A stretch of DNA of 64,000 nucleotides, taken from the NCBI RefSeq assembly GCF_002005145.1, contig NZ_CP019698.1, positions 3,038,001-3,102,000 on the forward strand, written 5' to 3'. Of this stretch, positions 14,469-24,332 are shown piece after piece. The stretch's first letter is position 1. Each line of letters begins with the position of its first letter. Both the position numbers and the translations under genes were made by a program. The notes beneath the pieces are model-generated. The model saw only the letters and a list, made by a program, of their open reading frames with translations, ran no database searches and was not told where the DNA came from. This stretch comes from Desulforamulus ferrireducens. Its GTDB lineage: Bacteria; Bacillota; Desulfotomaculia; Desulfotomaculales; Desulfotomaculaceae.

Positions 14469-15110
14469 TCAAATGGCAGCCATGTATTCGCTGCGGGTTT
14501 CCTTGACTAGCCAACTTGATGGTGTTAAACTTTGGTAAGAGGTTTTTTCTTGTGCCCCTTCCTTTGGGAGGGCTTTTTCTTTTGTCTGTAAGTAGCCTTT
14601 CTGCAGCATCTTGTCCCTGTGCGCTTTGCCGGCCGTTTCGGCGGCCCGGACCCCGAAGATCCTCATCATCACCCCCTCCACTTCGGCTACGGCCTGTTTG
14701 ATGTTGGAAACGCACTTCCCGTACAGTGCAAAATACTGGCTCTTTTCATGCTCGGTAAAGTCATAGCTGGTCATCTTGTTGGTCACCAGGCGACAGAGCA
14801 TGTCGGCCGCCGGCACCGCCTCGTCCAGTTCCCGCACCAGGCAGTAATGCACCGCCTGGGGGCTGTTGACGATGGCGTTCAGCACCGGCGGGTTGACGCG
14901 CCTGCCGATGGGGTCGGCCTCGCTTTGCTGCCACCTAACCAAGACCGGGTCGCCGTACAGCACGGCCATGTGCCAGACCAGTTCCGGCGGTGCCGGCTGC
15001 TGCCCCGCCTCGATGCGGTAAAGACTGCGCTTGTCGATGTGCAGCTGCTCTGCCGCCGCCTGGGCCGTTATACAAGCTCGCTTGCGGCTTTTTTTGAACG
15101 GCAATTCCAC
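14469..15110 (-). CDS. XRE-type helix-turn-helix protein, 213 aa
   Basis: Starts at GTG with GGGGGTG 7 bases upstream. Residues about 12-65 form an XRE HTH (ITAQAAAEQLHIDKRSLYRI). The rest is helical and contains a conserved-looking middle (LVRELDEAVPAADMLCRLV) like phage regulators placed first in early operons. Likely a transcriptional regulator of the element. Confidence 0.65.
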   Translation of the reverse strand: MELPFKKSRKRACITAQAAAEQLHIDKRSLYRIEAGQQPAPPELVWHMAVLYGDPVLVRWQQSEADPIGRRVNPPVLNAIVNSPQAVHYCLVRELDEAVPAADMLCRLVTNKMTSYDFTEHEKSQYFALYGKCVSNIKQAVAEVEGVMMRIFGVRAAETAGKAHRDKMLQKGYLQTKEKALPKEGAQEKTSYQSLTPSSWLVKETRSEYMAAI

Positions 15111-15182
15111 CTGTTTTCACCCCCTCTGTGCCGCTGTTTGTCATAAAGCTGGGTATTGTTGACTAATTGACTGGTGATAAAC

Positions 15183-15392
15183 TTAGCGCAGTTTATTTTT
15201 CACATCTTTCTGAACAGCCAATTTTTGCTCTTTTTTGTTTAGCTGTATATATAAACCATGCGCCAGTATCCTGGCCATTTGATCCAGATATGCATCGGGA
15301 TCATCCGCAGTAAAACCGATAATCTGCCGCCCGGTGGTCACCAGCCTGGTTTTGTATCGCCTGGCTGTAACTCTGCATAGTGCTACCTGCAT
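15183..15392 (-). CDS. Hypothetical protein, 69 aa
   Basis: A small basic protein with GAGGTAACTCAT before ATG 15392, starting 5 bases after the repressor stop. It contains a short helical region (DDPDAYLDQMARILAHGLYI). No family recognised. Confidence 0.55.
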   Translation of the reverse strand: MQVALCRVTARRYKTRLVTTGRQIIGFTADDPDAYLDQMARILAHGLYIQLNKKEQKLAVQKDVKNKLR

Positions 15393-15397
15393 ATGAG

Positions 15398-15631
15398 TTA
15401 CCTCGCCTGCCCCTTATTAAGCATTTCGCTTACTTCGTGGGCTAAAAAAAATCGGGCTACATCCACACCCAACACATCGGCTATGGCCTCCAGTTTTTCC
15501 AGGGACGGGACCCTTTTGCCGTTTTCAATCATGGACAGATACCACAGCGAGATACCCGCTTTGCGGGCCACATGCTTGGCCATCACGCCCGATTCCTGGC
15601 GTATCTCCTTAATCCGCTTACCAACATGCAT
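15398..15631 (-). CDS. XRE repressor of the element switch, 77 aa
   Basis: A single XRE HTH (IKEIRQESGVMAKHVARKAG, then ISLWYLSMIENGKRVPSLEKL) with a short C-terminal helix. It is transcribed leftward from a strong promoter (TTGACA, 16 bp, TATAAA on the minus strand) whose spacer carries an operator copy. A further perfect operator palindrome lies inside its own 3' end (15418-15432). It is divergent from the second XRE gene, giving a Cro/CI-style switch for the leftward early operon. Confidence 0.75.
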   Translation of the reverse strand: MHVGKRIKEIRQESGVMAKHVARKAGISLWYLSMIENGKRVPSLEKLEAIADVLGVDVARFFLAHEVSEMLNKGQAR

Positions 15632-15646
15632 AACGACACCCCTTTC

Positions 15647-15757
15647 TAAGCGATATGCTTACCTGTAAAACCATTTTATATTAGGCGTTATGCTTATGTC
15701 AAGAAATTTTTTAGCATTTCGCTTAAAAATATATTATCAAAGTAAGCGTCGTGCTAT
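15647..15757. promoter_or_regulatory. Divergent switch region with four operators and two promoters
   Basis: Copies of the 15-bp palindrome TAAGC-N5-GCTTA lie at 15647-15661, 15682-15696, 15711-15725 and 15743-15757 (half degenerate). The leftward promoter is TTGACA/TATAAA around 15702-15674; the rightward -10 TATACT at 15755-15760 overlaps the last operator. A fifth copy is at 15418-15432 within the repressor gene. Confidence 0.8.
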
Positions 15758-15783
15758 ACTAACGCCAAGGAGTGATAAGCGGG

Positions 15784-16194
15784 ATGCGCAATGAAAAGTT
15801 TGCCAAACGGCTCAAAGAGGAAAGGGAAAAAAAAGGCTGGACCCAGGAGCATATGGCCAAATTGCTAAACATTAAAATCGGCACCTTATCCGGATACGAG
15901 CGCAACTACCGGACCCCGGACCTGGAAATGGCCAGCAAAATCGCCAAAGTACTGGGGGTCTCTGTGGACTACCTGCTGGGGTTGAAAGATAATGAAGCGG
16001 CCCCCTGGTGGGAAAAAGACACCCCGCCCGCCGACATCGAGCTGGATAAATTTATCCGAGAGCAACCCAACCTTCGCATTTTCGGAGATCCCCTTGATGA
16101 AGAAGTGAGAGATGATATCATGCTGGCGCTGCGCGCCGCCTGGGAGGCATTAAAAAAAGAAAGAGCCGCTTCCAAGCAACCCAAAGGAAAGTGA
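15784..16194 (+). CDS. XRE repressor partner of ImmA
   Basis: A protein of 136 residues: N-terminal XRE HTH (FAKRLKEEREKKGWTQEHMA, then SGYERNYRTPDLEMASKIA) and a longer C-terminal region ending with a basic helix. Followed after 10 bases by an ImmA/IrrE metalloprotease, the arrangement in ICEBs1 and many Firmicute elements, where the protease cleaves this repressor to release the element after DNA damage. ATG 15784 is 11 bases after AAGGAG; a GTG at 15772 overlaps that site. Confidence 0.8.
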   Translation: MRNEKFAKRLKEEREKKGWTQEHMAKLLNIKIGTLSGYERNYRTPDLEMASKIAKVLGVSVDYLLGLKDNEAAPWWEKDTPPADIELDKFIREQPNLRIFGDPLDEEVRDDIMLALRAAWEALKKERAASKQPKGK

Positions 16195-16204
16195 TATTTG
16201 GCTT

Positions 16205-16633
16205 ATGTTGTATAAAGAAGCCAGGGAGCTTGCCAAGAGCGGGGAGAAACCGCTGGATATTGCCCGTAGTCTGGGGATTAAAGTTTTGTTCGCCCCGTTT
16301 CGAAAAATAAAAGGCCTGGCCATGTCGCTGGGCGACAAGAAAATAATTATTATTGACAACGGCCTGTTGGAAGCAGAACAGCAATTCGTCTGCGGACACG
16401 AACTGGGCCATTTTTTATTGCATCCATCGACAAACTTCGTATTTGTTTTACACAACACATTTTCGTATTCCAAGCAAGAATACCAGGCCAACCGTTTTTC
16501 CTGCGAGCTGATACTCGGTGAGAAGGCGGAAAACTATAAATGCATGATCACTGAAATGGCCGCCTCCGGGAAACTCGACCAGTTGAGCCGGTTCGTCAGC
16601 GAAATATCCAGTATGGATGAAGAAATACCGTGA
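16205..16633 (+). CDS. immA: ImmA/IrrE-family metallopeptidase
   Basis: A protein of 142 residues with the zinc-protease motif HELGH in FVCGHELGHFLLHP and downstream EYQANRFSCELIL, which supplies the third ligand region. By family it cleaves the XRE repressor encoded just upstream (anti-repressor). Its 3' end overlaps the possible ATG of the recombinase gene, so induction and excision genes are adjacent. Confidence 0.85.
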   Translation: MLYKEARELAKSGEKPLDIARSLGIKVLFAPFRKIKGLAMSLGDKKIIIIDNGLLEAEQQFVCGHELGHFLLHPSTNFVFVLHNTFSYSKQEYQANRFSCELILGEKAENYKCMITEMAASGKLDQLSRFVSEISSMDEEIP

Positions 16634-16649
16634 AAGGGGTCAGCATAAA

Positions 16650-18155
16650 TTGAATGCAGTTATCTACGCCCGGTTTTCCAGCGACAACCAGCGGGAAGAA
16701 AGCATTACCGCACAGGTGCGGGCCTGTACGGAATACTGCAAACGAAAGGGCTACATCATCGTAAAAACTTACACCGACGAAGCCCGCTCCGCCCTGACCG
16801 ACGACCGCCCCCAGTTCCAGCAGATGGTTCAGGACGCCCGGGACGGCCTGTTTGATGTCCTGATTGTTCACAAACTGGATCGGTTCGCCCGCAACCGCTA
16901 CGACAGCGCCTTTTATAAGCGGGAACTGCGCCGCGCCGGGGTAAAGATGGAATCCGTTCTGGAACACCTGGACGATTCGCCAGAAAGCATTCTGCTGGAA
17001 AGCTTACTGGAAGGCCTGGCCGAGTATTACAGCAAGAACCTGGGCCGGGAAGCCATGAAAGGGATGAAAGAAACCGCCCTGCAGGCCAAACACTGCGGCG
17101 GCATACCACCGCTGGGGCTGGACGTGGGGCCGGACCGCAGCTACATGATTAACGGACATGAAGCAAAGGCCGTGCACCTGATTTTTGATATGTATGACCA
17201 AGGTTTTGGTTACGACAGGATTATCGACGAATTGAACTCTTTTGGTTACCGCACCAAACGGGGCGGTCCGTTCGGCAAGAACTCTTTGCACGAAATTTTA
17301 AAGAACGAAAAGTATATCGGCGTCTACACCTTCAACAAACGCCAGGGCAGGACAGCCTACGGGCGCAAAAACAACCGCCGGCAAAAACCGGCGGAAGAGA
17401 TCATCCGCATCCCCGGTGCCATTCCCGCCATTATCGACGAGGCCTTATTCAACCGGGTGCAGGAAAGAATGCTTAAACGCAAGCAAAACCCCGAACGGGC
17501 CAGGCAAAAAGCCAAAACTGTGTTTCTGCTCACAGGTTTGGTATTCTGTGGAGTGTGCGGCACCGCTTATATAGGCAATACCGCCACCAACAACGGCACC
17601 CGCTACGGGTATTATGAATGCGGGGCCCGGGACCGCACCAGGACCTGCACCAACCGGCGCATCAGGAAAAACGTGCTGGAGCAAATAGCTCTTGATGAAA
17701 TAGACAAAATCTTTGCTCCGGATGTGCGACCAACGCTGGTTAAGAAAACCATAGATTTTTATCACCAGTTATATAACCAGTCTGGTGATGAGAAAAAGTA
17801 CCTGGAAAAGGAACTCAAGCGGGTTCAAACAGCGATAAACAACCTGCTGCGCTTAATCGAGCAGGGTCAGGCATCGGACGCACTGGTGCAGCAGTTATCC
17901 AGGCGGGAACAGGAGGCGGCTTTGCTGCAGCAGGACTTGGACAGGCTATCCGCCAGGACGGCCATCATGTTGACTCAAAAGGATGTTGAGCTGTATTTTG
18001 AAAGCCTGTATCAGCAGTTTAAGGATAAAGAAAACGAGGAGCTGTTAAAGCACCTCGTCCAGCAGTTTGTTGCCAAAGTTACTGTTTTTGAAGATGAGAT
18101 TAAGGTTGATTTGAAAATAGTTTTGGTTACCATTGGTGGAGGCGGGGGGAGTTGA
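16650..18155 (+). CDS. Large serine recombinase (integrase) of the element
   Basis: About 501 residues. The catalytic domain has the active-site serine in YARFSSDNQ, then VLIVHKLDRFARNR. It is followed by a recombinase domain (GIPPLGLDV ... ILKNEKYIGVYTFNK), a zinc ribbon (GLVFCGVCG ... CTNRRIRK) and a C-terminal coiled coil (about 390-460). It would integrate and excise the element. TTG 16650, 10 bases after AAAGGGG, is my preferred start; ATG 16617 is possible. The last codons (GGGGGS, stop) lie inside the tmRNA 3' end, so ssrA is the attachment site and supplies the stop codon. Confidence 0.88.
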   Translation: MNAVIYARFSSDNQREESITAQVRACTEYCKRKGYIIVKTYTDEARSALTDDRPQFQQMVQDARDGLFDVLIVHKLDRFARNRYDSAFYKRELRRAGVKMESVLEHLDDSPESILLESLLEGLAEYYSKNLGREAMKGMKETALQAKHCGGIPPLGLDVGPDRSYMINGHEAKAVHLIFDMYDQGFGYDRIIDELNSFGYRTKRGGPFGKNSLHEILKNEKYIGVYTFNKRQGRTAYGRKNNRRQKPAEEIIRIPGAIPAIIDEALFNRVQERMLKRKQNPERARQKAKTVFLLTGLVFCGVCGTAYIGNTATNNGTRYGYYECGARDRTRTCTNRRIRKNVLEQIALDEIDKIFAPDVRPTLVKKTIDFYHQLYNQSGDEKKYLEKELKRVQTAINNLLRLIEQGQASDALVQQLSRREQEAALLQQDLDRLSARTAIMLTQKDVELYFESLYQQFKDKENEELLKHLVQQFVAKVTVFEDEIKVDLKIVLVTIGGGGGS

Positions 18156-18484
18156 ACCCACCGTCCGAAAGAGCAACCACAACAGGCTCTACGAGCGTAT
18201 ACTATGCTTTAGGTTTCGCTTCATTGGCGGCCATAGTCAGCCTACAATGTCGCTAGTCCGGCAATCTTAGCTATAGCCCTCCGAACTGCAGGCTATAGAG
18301 CGTCCCGCTATGTCGACCCCCTATCCCTCACCGCGGGCGCAGAGGGTAGAAGGTTAGACAGCAATTAAGCTGCTAAAGCGTAATTATCGTTGGCAATTAA
18401 ATTGCGTTCACCGTTTAACGGGTGGGTGAGATCCCGGCTCGCTCCTCTTGCCATTGCATCCCCCGTCGAAGCCATTTCGCCCCC
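18134..18484 (-). ncRNA. ssrA: tmRNA (10Sa RNA)
   Basis: The 5' end GGGGGCGAAATGGCTTCGAC and the 3' end with TTCAACTCCC and encoded CCA form the tRNA-like half. The tag reading frame encodes (A)NDNYALAA followed by TAA at 18365-18367; GCC is the likely resume codon, giving ANDNYALAA. tmRNA rescues stalled ribosomes with SmpB, encoded directly upstream. The 3' end doubles as the attachment site of the element to the left. Confidence 0.95.
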
Positions 18485-18518
18485 GAGTAATAAAGATGCT
18501 TTGCCAACAGGTATAAAA

Positions 18519-19013
18519 TTATATTTTTTGCCTTTCCCGGATGGCCCTGTCCATTTCACGTTTGGCATCCCGGTGGGCAATATCTTGACGTTTGTCGTAG
18601 GACTTTTTCCCTTGAGCTAAAGCTAGCTCAACTTTTACTCTACCTCTGGGATTAAAGTATAGCTTTAGCGGTACCAGTGCCAGGCCTTTCTCTCTGACCT
18701 TGCCCAAAAGCCGCATAATCTCTTGTTTATGCATAAGCAGTCTGCGGGGTCTTTTGGGTTCGTGGTTAAAGCGATTACCCTGTTCATAGGGGCTTATGTG
18801 CATATTATAAAGCATCATTTCGCCATTTTCAACACGGGCAAAACTATCCTGCAGGTTGGCTTTACCAGCGCGCAATGACTTAACTTCTGTACCTTGCAGG
18901 GATATACCCGCTTCATAGGTTTCCAGAATATGATATTCATGTCTGGCACGGCGGTTTTCTGTAATTGTTTTATAACCTTTTGTTGATTCTGCAGGCTTGG
19001 CCTTGGCAACCAT
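18519..19013 (-). CDS. smpB: SsrA-binding protein SmpB
   Basis: 164 residues, full length. It has the conserved [11 protein letters not shown]-type start ([12 protein letters not shown]), [14 protein letters not shown] and [22 protein letters not shown], ending in the basic tail [10 protein letters not shown] that mimics the codon-anticodon in the decoding centre. ATG 19013 follows AGAGGTG; a GTG at 19022 overlaps that site. It is cotranscribed with or just ahead of ssrA. Confidence 0.95.
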   Translation of the reverse strand: MVAKAKPAESTKGYKTITENRRARHEYHILETYEAGISLQGTEVKSLRAGKANLQDSFARVENGEMMLYNMHISPYEQGNRFNHEPKRPRRLLMHKQEIMRLLGKVREKGLALVPLKLYFNPRGRVKVELALAQGKKSYDKRQDIAHRDAKREMDRAIRERQKI

Positions 19014-19033
19014 GGGAAACACCTCTGACAGAT

Positions 19034-19075
19034 AAAGCCCAGGTTCTCACTGAGACTCGGGCTTTACACGGCACA
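19034..19075 (-). terminator. Hairpin between the HD gene and smpB
   Basis: AAAGCCCAGGTTCTCA pairs with TGAGACTCGGGCTTT. On the minus strand the stem is followed by a short T-run (TTTATC). It is likely a terminator or attenuator after the HD-domain gene. Confidence 0.5.
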
Positions 19076-19130
19076 AATTCTTAAATCAAGTATTTATATT
19101 ATAACATTGTCAAAGGTTATGTCAAGATTA

Positions 19131-19682
19131 TTATAATCCAAGTTCCTTTGCTGATCCTTGCATTGCTTCTAAACTTAGTCCTAAAAATTCTTCCAAAGTA
19201 AGTCCTAATTCAGAGCAGGCGCAAATTTGCTCACGATTGGCTCCCTTGGCAAAGTGTTTTTCTTTCATCCGATTCAGCAAAAATGTTACATCGATGGCAG
19301 CCAGTTTCTTTTCTGGCTTGATCAAGGCACCGGCCACAATTAAGCCGGTGGTAGGATCTGTGGCATAAAGCGCTTTATCCATTAGACTTTGACGTGGTAG
19401 ACCATGTCTGGCATTGTGTACCTTCACTGCATAAATAACATCCGCGGGCATACCCATTTCTTCCAACATTTTGGCTCCTTCCAGACTATGCAGTTCCGGC
19501 TTATCCTTGGTCTCATCATAGTCAATATCATGCAATAGGCCAGCTAATCCCCACTTTTCCTCATCTTCGCCAAAATGTTGGGCCAGACTTTTCATGACAA
19601 CTTCTGCTGCAATAGAGTGATTAACCAAGTTTTTATTCTTCAGTTTCTTCCTCAGCACTTGCAGTGCTTCTTCCCGCTTCAA
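19131..19682 (-). CDS. HD-domain phosphohydrolase-like protein
   Basis: About 183 residues with an HD fold: HSIAAEVVM, then GLLHDIDYDETKDKPELH (the HD pair) and a later VKVHNARHG histidine. Related to HDIG-type putative metal-dependent phosphohydrolases. TTG 19682 is preferred (AAAGGGG 8 bases upstream); the start lies inside the end of the thioesterase gene (about 50-bp overlap), so they are coupled. Substrate unknown. Confidence 0.75.
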   Translation of the reverse strand: MKREEALQVLRKKLKNKNLVNHSIAAEVVMKSLAQHFGEDEEKWGLAGLLHDIDYDETKDKPELHSLEGAKMLEEMGMPADVIYAVKVHNARHGLPRQSLMDKALYATDPTTGLIVAGALIKPEKKLAAIDVTFLLNRMKEKHFAKGANREQICACSELGLTLEEFLGLSLEAMQGSAKELGL

Positions 19683-20115
19683 GCTGAAGTCCCCTTTCTG
19701 TCTTAATAAATTTTGCCGTAGATCTGGCAACCGGTGTGCCATCGGACAGGGTGACTTCCGCTTCCATATAAGCAATTCTCCCCCGATCCATCTTCTGTCG
19801 GGCCGTTACCACAATGGGTTCACCAATGAGAACAGGTTTAAGATAGCGCACATTCATTTCCACGGTCATCACCGGGGCTCCCCTGCTCCACAGCCAGTGT
19901 CCCATAACCTCATCCATCAGGGTGGAAAGTAGGCCGCCGTGCATAATATTGAGCCAGCCGGAATGCTCCGGCCCCGGCGTAAAGGTGGTATAGCTGATGT
20001 CCCCCTTATGCTTAACAGAAATTTTCAGGCCAATGGGATTGTTTTTCCCACAAACAAAACACTTGTTGGCTTCTTGCCACTTTTCACTACCGTAAATTTC
20101 TTGATAAGTAGGCAT
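19633..20115 (-). CDS. PaaI/hot-dog-fold thioesterase
   Basis: 160 residues. CFVCGKNNPIGLKISV at the start is typical of a hot-dog subfamily with an N-terminal CxxCG. It is followed by EHSGWLNIMHGGLLSTLMDEVMGHW, carrying the HGG motif and the catalytic acidic residue. Likely hydrolyses an acyl-CoA; the substrate is not evident. ATG 20115 is chosen over the GTG at 20130. Confidence 0.8.
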   Translation of the reverse strand: MPTYQEIYGSEKWQEANKCFVCGKNNPIGLKISVKHKGDISYTTFTPGPEHSGWLNIMHGGLLSTLMDEVMGHWLWSRGAPVMTVEMNVRYLKPVLIGEPIVVTARQKMDRGRIAYMEAEVTLSDGTPVARSTAKFIKTERGLQLEAGRSTASAEEETEE

Positions 20116-20174
20116 TTGCTTCACCACCAAACTTTTTGATTTATAAACATTTTACAAAATTTTAACCAAAAAGA

Positions 20175-20200
20175 AAAGCCGGCCCAAAGGCCAGCTTTTT
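20175..20200 (-). terminator. Intrinsic terminator of hppA
   Basis: On the minus strand AAAGCTGGCC-TTT-GGGCCGGCTTTT, then further T residues, just after the hppA stop. Confidence 0.8.
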
Positions 20201-20209
20201 CCTTGTTTC

Positions 20210-22312
20210 TTATAGTCTGGTAAGAAGGGGACCAAGGATCAGGGAGATAGTACCAGCAACCTTGATCAGCGGGTTCATAGCAGGACCGGAGGTGTCTTTG
20301 CAGGGGTCACCTACAGTGTCACCAACAACGGCTGCTTTGTGAGGATCGGACTTCTTACCACCCAGGTTACCTTGCTCAATCCACTTCTTAGCATTGTCCC
20401 AAGCACCGCCGGCGTTAGCCAGGAACAGAGCCAACAGAACACCGGTTACGGTTAAGCCAGCTAAGAAACCAGCCAGAGCTTTGGCACCAAGAATGAAACC
20501 TACCAGGATAGGAGCAGATACTGCAACCAGACCAGGAGCGATCATCTTGGATATAGCGGAACGGGTAGCAATGTCAACGCAACGAGCATAGTCAGCCTTA
20601 GCACCGGGTTTGCCTTCCAGCAGACCAGGGATTTCACGGAACTGACGACGAACTTCTTCAACCATTCCATAGGCAGCTTCACCAACGGCACGCATGGTTT
20701 GTGCGCCTACTAGGAAAGGAATAGAACCACCGATAAATACACCTACCAGAACCATAGGTTCGGTTAAGTTAACAACGAATTTACCGCCGGGTAGTTGAGC
20801 AGCAAACTTGTGGGTTACAGATTCTACATAAGCGCTGAACAGTGCCAGAGCGGTCAGTGCAGCGGAACCAATAGCGAAACCTTTAGCGATAGCAGCGGTG
20901 GTGTTACCAACTGCATCCAGTTTGTCGGTCTTAACACGAACTTCGGGAGGAAGTTCAGCCATTTCAGCAATACCACCGGCGTTGTCAGCAACAGGACCGA
21001 AGGAGTCCATAGCAACTACGAAACCAGCGGAGGATAACATACCCATAGCAGCCATAGCAATACCATAGATAGCCCACATTTCTGCTTTGTCAGCAGGAGC
21101 GGAAGAACCTACAGCCCAGAAAGCGAAGAAAATAGCAGCTGCGAAGGTCAGCATGGGCAGGAAGGTGGATTCCATACCAACAGCCAGACCATGGATAACG
21201 TTAGTAGCAGGACCGGACTTGGAAGCTTCAGCGATACGGGTTACAGAAGCTTTACCAGTACCGGTATAGAGTTCAGTTAAGTAACCAACGGCTACGTTAA
21301 CGATCAGACCGGCTACAACAGCCATGAAGATACCGGTGGCAACAGCAGCAGCTTCACCAACGAAGGTGGCTTTAGCTATAAAGAACACACCAACAGCAGT
21401 TAGAATGTTGGTCACCCAGAGGCCTACGTTCAGAGCGGCTTGAGGGTTGCCATCTTCGGTAACACGAACGCAGAAGGTACCGATAATAGCAGCAATAATA
21501 CCAACAGCACCTACTAACATGGGGAAGATAACGCCAGGGAAACCAAATAAGGTATTACCAATCAGCATAGCAGCAATGGTGGTAGCTGCATAGGATTCGA
21601 ATAAGTCAGCACCCATACCAGCGGTGTCACCAACGTTGTCACCAACGTTGTCAGCAATAACCGCAGGGTTACGTGGGTCGTCTTCAGGAATACCAGCTTC
21701 AACTTTACCTACCAGGTCAGCGCCTACGTCAGCAGCTTTGGTATAGATACCGCCGCCGATACGGGCGAAGAACGCGATAGCAGAAGCACCGAAAGCGAAG
21801 GAGTTAATAATGGTAGGTTGACCAAAGACAATGTATAGAACGGAAACACCCAGCAGACCCAGACCTGCTACGGACAGACCCATAACAGCACCGGCGCGGA
21901 AGGATACGTTCAGAGCTTTGCCCAGACCGTGGCTGCGAGCAGCTTCAGCGGTACGAGCGTTAGACTTGGTGGTAGAGGTCATGCCGATGTAACCGGCTAC
22001 GGCAGACAGAACAGCACCAACTAAGAAGGAAATAGCAGAAGCGGGACCTACAGGCATATGGTCGCTGCCGCCGCCTTCAACAAAATACTGAGCAGCCCAA
22101 AGAATTACGAAAATTACAAGTGCAAAGGGAATAAGAGTTTTGTACTGACGGTTCAAGAAAGCCATTGCACCTTCGTGAATAGCTTCGGAAATTTCACGCA
22201 TTTTGGGGGTACCCATATCTTCTTTCAGGATGCTGGACAGTGTAAACAGCGCAAACAACAAAGCCAGCGCACCGGCACCCGCTGCGTAATAAGCCAATGT
22301 CATATTTTCCAC
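20210..22312 (-). CDS. hppA: Membrane-bound ion-translocating pyrophosphatase
   Basis: 700 residues with about 16 transmembrane helices. The pyrophosphate site is in [19 protein letters not shown] and [11 protein letters not shown], with a second acidic cluster in [24 protein letters not shown] has Ala where K+-independent enzymes have Lys, so it should belong to the K+-dependent class; H+ versus Na+ transport cannot be settled by eye. It pumps ions with PPi energy, useful in energy-limited anaerobes. Starts at GTG 22312, 10 bases after GGAGGG, and follows secG closely. Confidence 0.93.
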   Translation of the reverse strand: MENMTLAYYAAGAGALALLFALFTLSSILKEDMGTPKMREISEAIHEGAMAFLNRQYKTLIPFALVIFVILWAAQYFVEGGGSDHMPVGPASAISFLVGAVLSAVAGYIGMTSTTKSNARTAEAARSHGLGKALNVSFRAGAVMGLSVAGLGLLGVSVLYIVFGQPTIINSFAFGASAIAFFARIGGGIYTKAADVGADLVGKVEAGIPEDDPRNPAVIADNVGDNVGDTAGMGADLFESYAATTIAAMLIGNTLFGFPGVIFPMLVGAVGIIAAIIGTFCVRVTEDGNPQAALNVGLWVTNILTAVGVFFIAKATFVGEAAAVATGIFMAVVAGLIVNVAVGYLTELYTGTGKASVTRIAEASKSGPATNVIHGLAVGMESTFLPMLTFAAAIFFAFWAVGSSAPADKAEMWAIYGIAMAAMGMLSSAGFVVAMDSFGPVADNAGGIAEMAELPPEVRVKTDKLDAVGNTTAAIAKGFAIGSAALTALALFSAYVESVTHKFAAQLPGGKFVVNLTEPMVLVGVFIGGSIPFLVGAQTMRAVGEAAYGMVEEVRRQFREIPGLLEGKPGAKADYARCVDIATRSAISKMIAPGLVAVSAPILVGFILGAKALAGFLAGLTVTGVLLALFLANAGGAWDNAKKWIEQGNLGGKKSDPHKAAVVGDTVGDPCKDTSGPAMNPLIKVAGTISLILGPLLTRL

Positions 22313-22353
22313 TTGAAAGTTACCCTCCTTGTCCCGATTGGTATTTTAGGACT

Positions 22354-22584
22354 TTACCTCCAAACCACAAGAACCAGTGAAGTTACGGCAAAAGCGATGC
22401 CGATAAAGACCGTGAGTCTTCCGAGTTTTTCATCTAATCCTTTTGTCTTTCCTCCGAAGATCGCTTCAGCCCCACCAGCAATAGAGCCAGACAGCCCCGC
22501 GCTTTTACCAGACTGCAGCAAAATAGTTGCGATCAAAGAAAGTGCGATTAGTACATGAATTGCAGTCACTAACCCTTTTAACAA
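22354..22584 (-). CDS. secG: Preprotein translocase subunit SecG
   Basis: 76 residues, two transmembrane helices, with the family motif LLQSGKSAGLSGSIAGGAE between them. It is an accessory of the SecYE channel. TTG 22584 follows GGAGGTGGAG. Its place after eno is conserved in Firmicutes. Confidence 0.93.
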   Translation of the reverse strand: MLKGLVTAIHVLIALSLIATILLQSGKSAGLSGSIAGGAEAIFGGKTKGLDEKLGRLTVFIGIAFAVTSLVLVVWR

Positions 22585-22689
22585 AACTCCACCTCCTTTT
22601 AGTAAAAATATGTAAAAAATAAGTACTTGTATACTACTGTATTATAGCATAACGTGAAATATGTGACAATCTTTATTCATCTGCAATTA

Positions 22690-22730
22690 GGTAGCCAAGG
22701 CTTCTCCTGTCAAGCCCTGGCTACCTTTCT
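22690..22730. terminator. Long hairpin between eno and secG
   Basis: GGTAGCCAAGGCTT pairs with AAGCCCTGGCTACC. It lies 32 bp after the eno stop. The T-run is weak on the minus strand, so it may be a processing or attenuation hairpin. Confidence 0.5.
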
Positions 22731-22761
22731 CGTCTCTTTTGTGATTATTTGAACAATCCCT

Positions 22762-24060
<1,299 letters not shown>

Positions 24061-24109
24061 CTATGATAGGGTTATCTTAAACACACAGTTTTATTTTGCT
24101 TAGTAGGAT

Positions 24110-24332
24110 GTATTATTGTCTGGGCTCAAGGTTTTTTGTCTTGGCTCTTGGGCCCATCTTTTGGGTCTTGTCTGGGCTTATGGGTTTTTCTTTCTGGTTC
24201 TGTCTGGGCTTATCCTGCATTTCTTTGGGGTCCTGGGTAGAAATACCCCTTAAGCTCAACCATGACCCCAAAATACTACCCAAAAGTCCAGTCAAGACCC
24301 CAAAGCATTACCCACAAGCCCAGACCAGACCC
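24110..24332. repeat. Repeat island between eno and gpmI (11-mer family, both orientations)
   Basis: It contains GCTCTTGGGCCC, CTTTTGGGTC, GGCTTATGGGT and CTTTGGGGTC on the plus strand to about 24240. The rest carries the same units on the minus strand (GGCTTGTGGGTAATGCTTTG and others), so the whole forms a large imperfect inverted repeat. It splits an otherwise tight glycolytic operon. Confidence 0.65.

Noticed and set aside
18140-18484. Apparent minus-strand protein frame ending ANDNYALAA
   Set aside because: It is the tag reading frame of tmRNA extended by chance into the upstream RNA sequence.
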